NCBI GenBank assembly: GCA_040217755.1
Contig: JBEHWJ010000020.1
Coordinates: 1 to 25,312, forward strand
DNA from: PHAA01 sp040217755
Lineage (GTDB): Bacteria > Bacillota > Syntrophomonadia > Syntrophomonadales > Syntrophomonadaceae
Direction: 5' to 3'
Length of the DNA: 25,312 nucleotides
Notes under the pieces: generated by a model
Database searches by the model: none
Seen by the model: the letters and a program-made list of their open reading frames with translations, nothing else
Told to the model about the DNA's origin: nothing
In this document: piece after piece, positions 21,844-25,312 of the stretch
Position numbering within the stretch: the stretch's first letter is position 1
How the letters are laid out: each line of letters starts with the position of its first letter
Position numbers and translations under genes: made by a program

Positions 21844-24084
21844 TTAACTGCTCACCGCGGTGCCGCCACCTGGTGTGGTCACTTTGGCTGCTTGGTCCTC
21901 TTCCAGCCGGTTGGCGTTCCTTAAAGCCAACACCACCGTTTTTTGCAGGACTTTTTCTTTCAGCGACGCCGGATGGTCCAGCTTCATCATCTCGAGATAT
22001 TTATCAGCCGCGACGGGCACGGATTTAAATAATTCCGCCAACAATCCCGTGATCATCTTGTTGGGCGACCCGGTGGCCAGGGCCTTAAATCCTTTCAGAG
22101 CCCCTCCCAGGACCATTTCCTCCGTGGTCAGGTCGGTCCCGAACGGGTAAGGCTGGAAATGTCCCTGGTGCTGGTAGGGATGGAGCAGGGCGTGAATGGT
22201 TTCCGGGTAATTATGCCGGTATTCCTCGGGGATTTCATAGTCCGCCGGAATCTTCTTGGCCTGCTTGGCCTGTTCCAGCAGCTTGGCCTGGAACCTGGAG
22301 TCGGCGATATTGATGATCATGGCGATCACCTCTTTGTCCGTTTTGCCCTGCACGTCGGCTATGCCGTATTCGGTAACAATGATGTCCCGCAGGTGCCGGG
22401 GTATTGAACAGTTACCGTAGCTGAAAACGATATTCGACTTCAGCATTTTGCCGGCGCCCTTGGTGCTCTTGATCATCATGATCAGCCGTCCGTCTTTGAG
22501 GGCGTGGGCCATGGCTGCGAAATTATACTGTCCGCCGATCCCGCTGATGATTCGGCCGTCCTCCAGTCCATCGGAGGCTACCGCTCCCAGGACACTGGCC
22601 ACCATCCCGGTATTGACGAACCGGCCGTCTTTCCTCTGCAGCCGGCGCAGTTCCTCCCCGCCGTAGAGCTGGTTGACCTTATCCACCCCGGACATGCCGA
22701 ACAGCTGCCGCTCTTCTTCGCTCATGTCGTTCAAGGCTTGATAGAATGCTTGGGGGCCGATAAAGAACGCCCCCAGCAAAACCGTGCCGCCGCGCAACTT
22801 ATTTCCCAGCAGTTCTCTGATCCGGGCCTGAGCCTGTTCGTCGTTCATATCCGCCGAATAGTGGGTTTCGCCGTCGATGATGGACCCGTCTATATATTCC
22901 AGGCCGTCTTTAAGGATGCCGAATTCCCGCAGGAAGGTGAAGTCCCGGGCGGTGAGCCGGGGCTCGACGGCTTCCATGGCCACCAGCTTATCGATAATAT
23001 CGGCCGGGATGTTGTCCGCCGACAACTGCCCCGCATTGATAAGCTTCATCAGAGGTACGCTCTCAAATACCTTGCGCTTGATGATCCCTTTTTTGTACAT
23101 CTGCATGAAGGCGTCCACGAACATCTCCGAGGCGCCGTAGAGTCCCTCTTTAAATATCCCGGTATCGCCCCATTTGGCGATAAGCTCGGCATTCCTTCGC
23201 TTGGTGCCGGTTTTCTCCAGGATTTCCTGGTATAGTGCATTATGCTCGTTGCGCATGATCAGCCCGGCCACGATGGCATCCCCCAAGGCCCCGATCCCTA
23301 CCTGAATGGTGCCGCCGTCTTTAATGAGGGTGCTGACATTGAGGCCGATCATGTAGTCGGACAGGCTGACCGCATCCTTGGGCGGGGCGAAAAGATTGTA
23401 GTCGTATTTGGGCCCCTGCAGGATTATGTCATAGGTGTCCGGTTCCATGACCGCATCCCCATACATGAAAGGCATGTTGCGGTTGGCTTCACCGACGATG
23501 GCCACTTTCCGGCCCAAGGCGCGCTGCTCTTTCAGGCCGGCGATCATTTCGATGACGATGTCCGGATTGCAGGCCATGGAGTACATGGTCTTACCATCCT
23601 CCTCCTGGTAGCCGATCAGTTGCCCCATTACGTTCGCGCCGTTACTGATGGCGTCCCGGGCGCAATGAGTGTAGTTGGAGGCCACATGATTCTGCTGGGC
23701 GACCGGATCGTTCAGATAGCCGCCGGCTTTGCTGAAGTTTTCGGAAAATTCCACGTTGGGAGGCAGCCGTCCCGCTCGAAAATCGAGCATGTAATCAAAC
23801 TCGGGCACCCCATCGAAGATCCGGTCGGCCAGGGGTTTCAAAAATCTCTTTTCCAGATCGGTATGGCCGCGGGGCCTTTCCAAAGCCAGGGCGGTAAGGA
23901 TCCTCAGTTTGATTTCCGGGTCCTCTTTGGCCCGGCGGTACAATTCATTGATGAACAAGACCGGTTTGCCCAAGGCCAGGGTCATGCAAAAAACAATATC
24001 CTTGCCCACGTAGTTGATGACTTCATCAACGCATTTCTGCACATCGTCGTAGATCATGCCTTTTTTGGTATCCACCCAATACAC
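21844..24084 (-). CDS. acetyl-CoA hydrolase/transferase family protein, long form
   Basis: This 746-residue protein belongs to the family of 4-hydroxybutyrate and butyryl-CoA:acetate CoA-transferases, which swap CoA between acids through a glutamyl-CoA intermediate. GGTIQVGIGALGDAIVAGL (257-275) is the first family motif. GASEMFVDAF (317-326) holds the expected nucleophile Glu320. The C-terminal domain (about 465-600) has SGIGGQYNF (514-522) and IIVTEYGIADVQGKT (568-582). Ordinary members have roughly 430-500 residues. Here about 120 extra residues separate Glu320 from the C-terminal domain, and about 100 more form a helical tail. The start is GTG at 24082-24084, with only weak ribosome-binding signals (TAAGG at 10 nt). 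A candidate Rex site lies 160 bp upstream. The role is probably acyl-CoA activation; the substrate is unknown. Confidence 0.85.
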   Translation of the reverse strand: MYWVDTKKGMIYDDVQKCVDEVINYVGKDIVFCMTLALGKPVLFINELYRRAKEDPEIKLRILTALALERPRGHTDLEKRFLKPLADRIFDGVPEFDYMLDFRAGRLPPNVEFSENFSKAGGYLNDPVAQQNHVASNYTHCARDAISNGANVMGQLIGYQEEDGKTMYSMACNPDIVIEMIAGLKEQRALGRKVAIVGEANRNMPFMYGDAVMEPDTYDIILQGPKYDYNLFAPPKDAVSLSDYMIGLNVSTLIKDGGTIQVGIGALGDAIVAGLIMRNEHNALYQEILEKTGTKRRNAELIAKWGDTGIFKEGLYGASEMFVDAFMQMYKKGIIKRKVFESVPLMKLINAGQLSADNIPADIIDKLVAMEAVEPRLTARDFTFLREFGILKDGLEYIDGSIIDGETHYSADMNDEQAQARIRELLGNKLRGGTVLLGAFFIGPQAFYQALNDMSEEERQLFGMSGVDKVNQLYGGEELRRLQRKDGRFVNTGMVASVLGAVASDGLEDGRIISGIGGQYNFAAMAHALKDGRLIMMIKSTKGAGKMLKSNIVFSYGNCSIPRHLRDIIVTEYGIADVQGKTDKEVIAMIINIADSRFQAKLLEQAKQAKKIPADYEIPEEYRHNYPETIHALLHPYQHQGHFQPYPFGTDLTTEEMVLGGALKGFKALATGSPNKMITGLLAELFKSVPVAADKYLEMMKLDHPASLKEKVLQKTVVLALRNANRLEEDQAAKVTTPGGGTAVSS

Positions 24085-24244
24085 CTGCCTTTCGCCTTAA
24101 AACGCCGACACTTGCAGCAGTCGAAGCCGTTGGAGCCGAAGTCACCCTGCCATAAACAGATTACATCCGGGGATATTAATTTTAGTTGCAAATTCCATGC
24201 CCGCGCTGCGAGCCCCTGAATACCGCCTCCACCGCCAGCAGAGA

Positions 24245-24262
24245 TTGTTACCAACATCACAA
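24245..24262. promoter_or_regulatory. candidate Rex operator upstream of the CoA-transferase gene
   Basis: The forward strand reads TTGTTA, CCAACA, TCACAA, with all twelve half-site bases matching the two common Rex half-site forms (TTGTTA/TTGTGA and TCACAA/TAACAA). It has the same spacing and orientation as the site in the rex promoter at 891-908. It lies 160 bp upstream of the GTG start. Rex binding is inferred. Confidence 0.55.
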
Positions 24263-24275
24263 AGATGAGAGGATA

Positions 24276-24288
24276 TGCCAAATTGGCA
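24276..24288. promoter_or_regulatory. 13-bp palindrome TGCCAA-A-TTGGCA near the Rex-like site
   Basis: This perfect inverted repeat lies 13 bp from the candidate Rex operator. Its CAAATTGGCA half also occurs at 932-941, overlapping the rex -35 box. It could be a second operator or a chance match. Confidence 0.35.
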
Positions 24289-24308
24289 CAAACCGTGACA
24301 GGGCTATT

Positions 24309-24476
24309 AAGCGAGGGGACGCGGAACAAGGGGACGGTTCTTTCGTTCCGCGAGTCTCCTGGGACACAAGGGGGCGGGTCTCCTGTGTCAAAGACACAGT
24401 GAGGACCGTCCCCATTGTGTCCAGGCCTGTGCTATCTGTTCGCCTAATTTACCGGCAGCGGAATGTCCCCTCGCTT
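24309..24476. mobile_element. MITE-like hairpin element with 12-bp terminal inverted repeats, locus 2
   Basis: Perfect 12-bp inverted repeats AAGCGAGGGGAC and GTCCCCTCGCTT bound a 168-bp non-coding unit. Inside are the GGAAC...GTTCC hairpin (24323-24349), the long CTGTGTC-AAA-GACACAG hairpin, and one 48-bp module (24403-24450) differing from the first locus-1 copy at 2 of 48 positions. It starts 9 bp past the acyl-CoA dehydrogenase stop. No target-site duplication is evident and no transposase is encoded. Confidence 0.7.
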
Positions 24477-24484
24477 CGCAGGTT

Positions 24485-25312
24485 TTACGGGTTTTGGATA
24501 TAGACGTCGATCAGGCTGTAGACATCGGTCATCAAAACGTCCTTGAATTCCTCCTGGTTGGGGACCGGCCGTTTGATCATCTTCAGTATCTTTTCCAGCT
24601 GGGCCTCGCTGTTCTGGGGTTTGCCGTACAGTTCCAGGGCGTATTTGGAGAAATCCCGGATATAGACATCGAACAGCTGGTTGAGTATCTCGTCGCGGAC
24701 CCCTTCGAGCCGGGAGCTCTCGATGATCAGCTGCCCGTAGGCCACCATGGTGAAGAGCTCGCCCACCGCCAGGAGGTAATCGAAGTCCTTCATCTGTTCC
24801 TCGATGACTTGGCTGGAGGTCATCAGGTATTCCTGGTAGGCGGCGATCTGGGATCGGAAGACCTGGACATTGGGCAAATGGGCCAGGGTGCTGTAGGCCA
24901 GGTTGAAATCGTGGAATTTGGTTTTGGCGTAACCCCGGGTTTTGCCCTGGCGGAACATGTAATCTTCGTTGCGGTCGTCGGTAATCCGGCTTATCTCTGC
25001 AAATGGGGCCGGCATGAACATATAGCTGGGGATCAGCTTGGCGATCAGGGCCATGTTGACGTGCCGGGTCCCTTCCAGTTTGGGGAAGCCCCTGAGTTCG
25101 TTGACCGCCTGTTCGAAGTAGGTGTCCTTTTCAAACCCCTTGGCGGCGATGATGTCCCACAGCAGCTCGTGGACTTCTTCCCCCTGGATGGAGACCTTCA
25201 TCTTCATAATCGGGTTGTAGAGCAGGTAGCGCTTGTCGTTTTCATTGGCGACCCTTACGTAATCGGTGGCCCGCAAGCCAAAGAGCTTCATCCCCGTCAA
25301 TCGCAGCCAGGC
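24485..25312 (-). CDS. acyl-CoA dehydrogenase family protein, C-terminal part (cut by window edge)
   Basis: The frame is open to the right edge, giving 275 residues with no true start in the window; the TTG at 25298-25300 is internal. The segment NELRGFPKLEGTRHVNMALIAKLIPSYMF resembles, as I recall, the LP-LEGT-HVN-AL region of long acyl-CoA dehydrogenases from syntrophic and sulfate-reducing fatty-acid oxidisers. The rest is helical, rich in aromatic and acidic residues, with no membrane segment. Such enzymes oxidise acyl-CoA to enoyl-CoA, passing electrons to ETF. It is upstream of the CoA-transferase on the same strand, separated by about 400 bp containing a repeat element and a candidate operator. 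The FAD/acyl-binding part lies outside the window, so the call is moderate. Confidence 0.68.
   Translation of the reverse strand, partial: AWLRLTGMKLFGLRATDYVRVANENDKRYLLYNPIMKMKVSIQGEEVHELLWDIIAAKGFEKDTYFEQAVNELRGFPKLEGTRHVNMALIAKLIPSYMFMPAPFAEISRITDDRNEDYMFRQGKTRGYAKTKFHDFNLAYSTLAHLPNVQVFRSQIAAYQEYLMTSSQVIEEQMKDFDYLLAVGELFTMVAYGQLIIESSRLEGVRDEILNQLFDVYIRDFSKYALELYGKPQNSEAQLEKILKMIKRPVPNQEEFKDVLMTDVYSLIDVYIQNP

Larger units (their letters stand above)
24085..24308. other. upstream region of the CoA-transferase gene
   Basis: I see no gene in these 224 bases. They contain a Rex-like operator (24245-24262) and a 13-bp palindrome (24276-24288). No good -35/-10 pair is evident on the minus strand. 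The segment between 24085 and 24240 shows nothing recognisable. Confidence 0.5.

Noticed and set aside
23242..24219. Plus-strand 325-codon ORF opposite the CoA-transferase and running past its start
   Set aside because: Mirror frame with no recognisable motif. The opposite strand carries a full CoA-transferase.
24054..24329. Minus-strand 91-codon ORF overlapping the CoA-transferase start
   Set aside because: It has no ribosome-binding site or known motif and spans the candidate operator. It looks like chance open frame in a regulatory region.
21551..24476. CRISPR array formed by the repeated 48-bp modules
   Set aside because: Only three modules in two loci, with no regular unique spacers and no cas genes. 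They are dispersed hairpin repeats.

Overview
The window looks like chromosome of an anaerobic, spore-forming-lineage Firmicute, most likely near the Syntrophomonadaceae or another butyrate/fatty-acid-degrading clostridial group. This is inferred from gene content: the Firmicute order tig-clpP-clpX-lonB-lon-engB, a LonB closely resembling the Bacillus protein, the NADH-sensing repressor Rex, and a cluster of acyl-CoA genes on the right. Base composition is moderately GC-rich throughout. No region stands out as recently imported apart from short repeat elements.

Left part (1-7361), all on the minus strand: the 5' end of a small membrane protein resembling DUF4321; rex with its promoter, a candidate self-operator and a terminator; a phosphate uptake pair (PhoU-like DUF47 protein then PiT permease, overlapping by 8 nt); and a purC-valS-folC run. 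purC is a divergent SAICAR-synthetase relative with an altered signature. A plus-strand gene for a SEC-C zinc-motif protein (7578-8822) diverges from purC and converges on engB with only 3 nt between stop codons.

Centre (8826-16977), minus strand: the protein-quality-control block, transcribed in the order trigger factor, ClpP, ClpX, LonB, Lon and the ribosome-assembly GTPase EngB/YsxC. A GNRA-loop terminator follows clpX, and lon has its own extended -10 promoter and a structured leader. A tRNA-Gly(GCC) with strong promoter and terminator lies upstream of tig. Then come a slipin/SPFH membrane protein (minus), an L,D-transpeptidase with two peptidoglycan-binding domains (plus) and a tRNA-Pro(TGG).

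Right part (19465-25312): an accessory-looking minus-strand series of an acyl-CoA dehydrogenase C-terminal part, a large acetyl-CoA hydrolase/transferase-family enzyme, a nitronate-monooxygenase/FabK-type flavoprotein and an enoyl-CoA hydratase. Together they suggest acyl-CoA activation and beta-oxidation. The gaps between them are filled with short palindromic repeats: two fold-back elements after tRNA-Pro, a GGGGACGG-type hairpin element in two loci (one with perfect 12-bp terminal inverted repeats), and a 61-bp perfect direct duplication that copies the ribosome-binding site and first codons of the nitronate-monooxygenase gene.

The most useful lead is regulatory. Two sites of the form TTGTTA-N6-TCAC(A/T)A occur, one at the predicted rex transcription start and one upstream of the CoA-transferase gene. 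This suggests Rex couples NADH/NAD+ ratio to this acyl-CoA enzyme. No CRISPR array, prophage, transposase gene or recognisable defence system is present.
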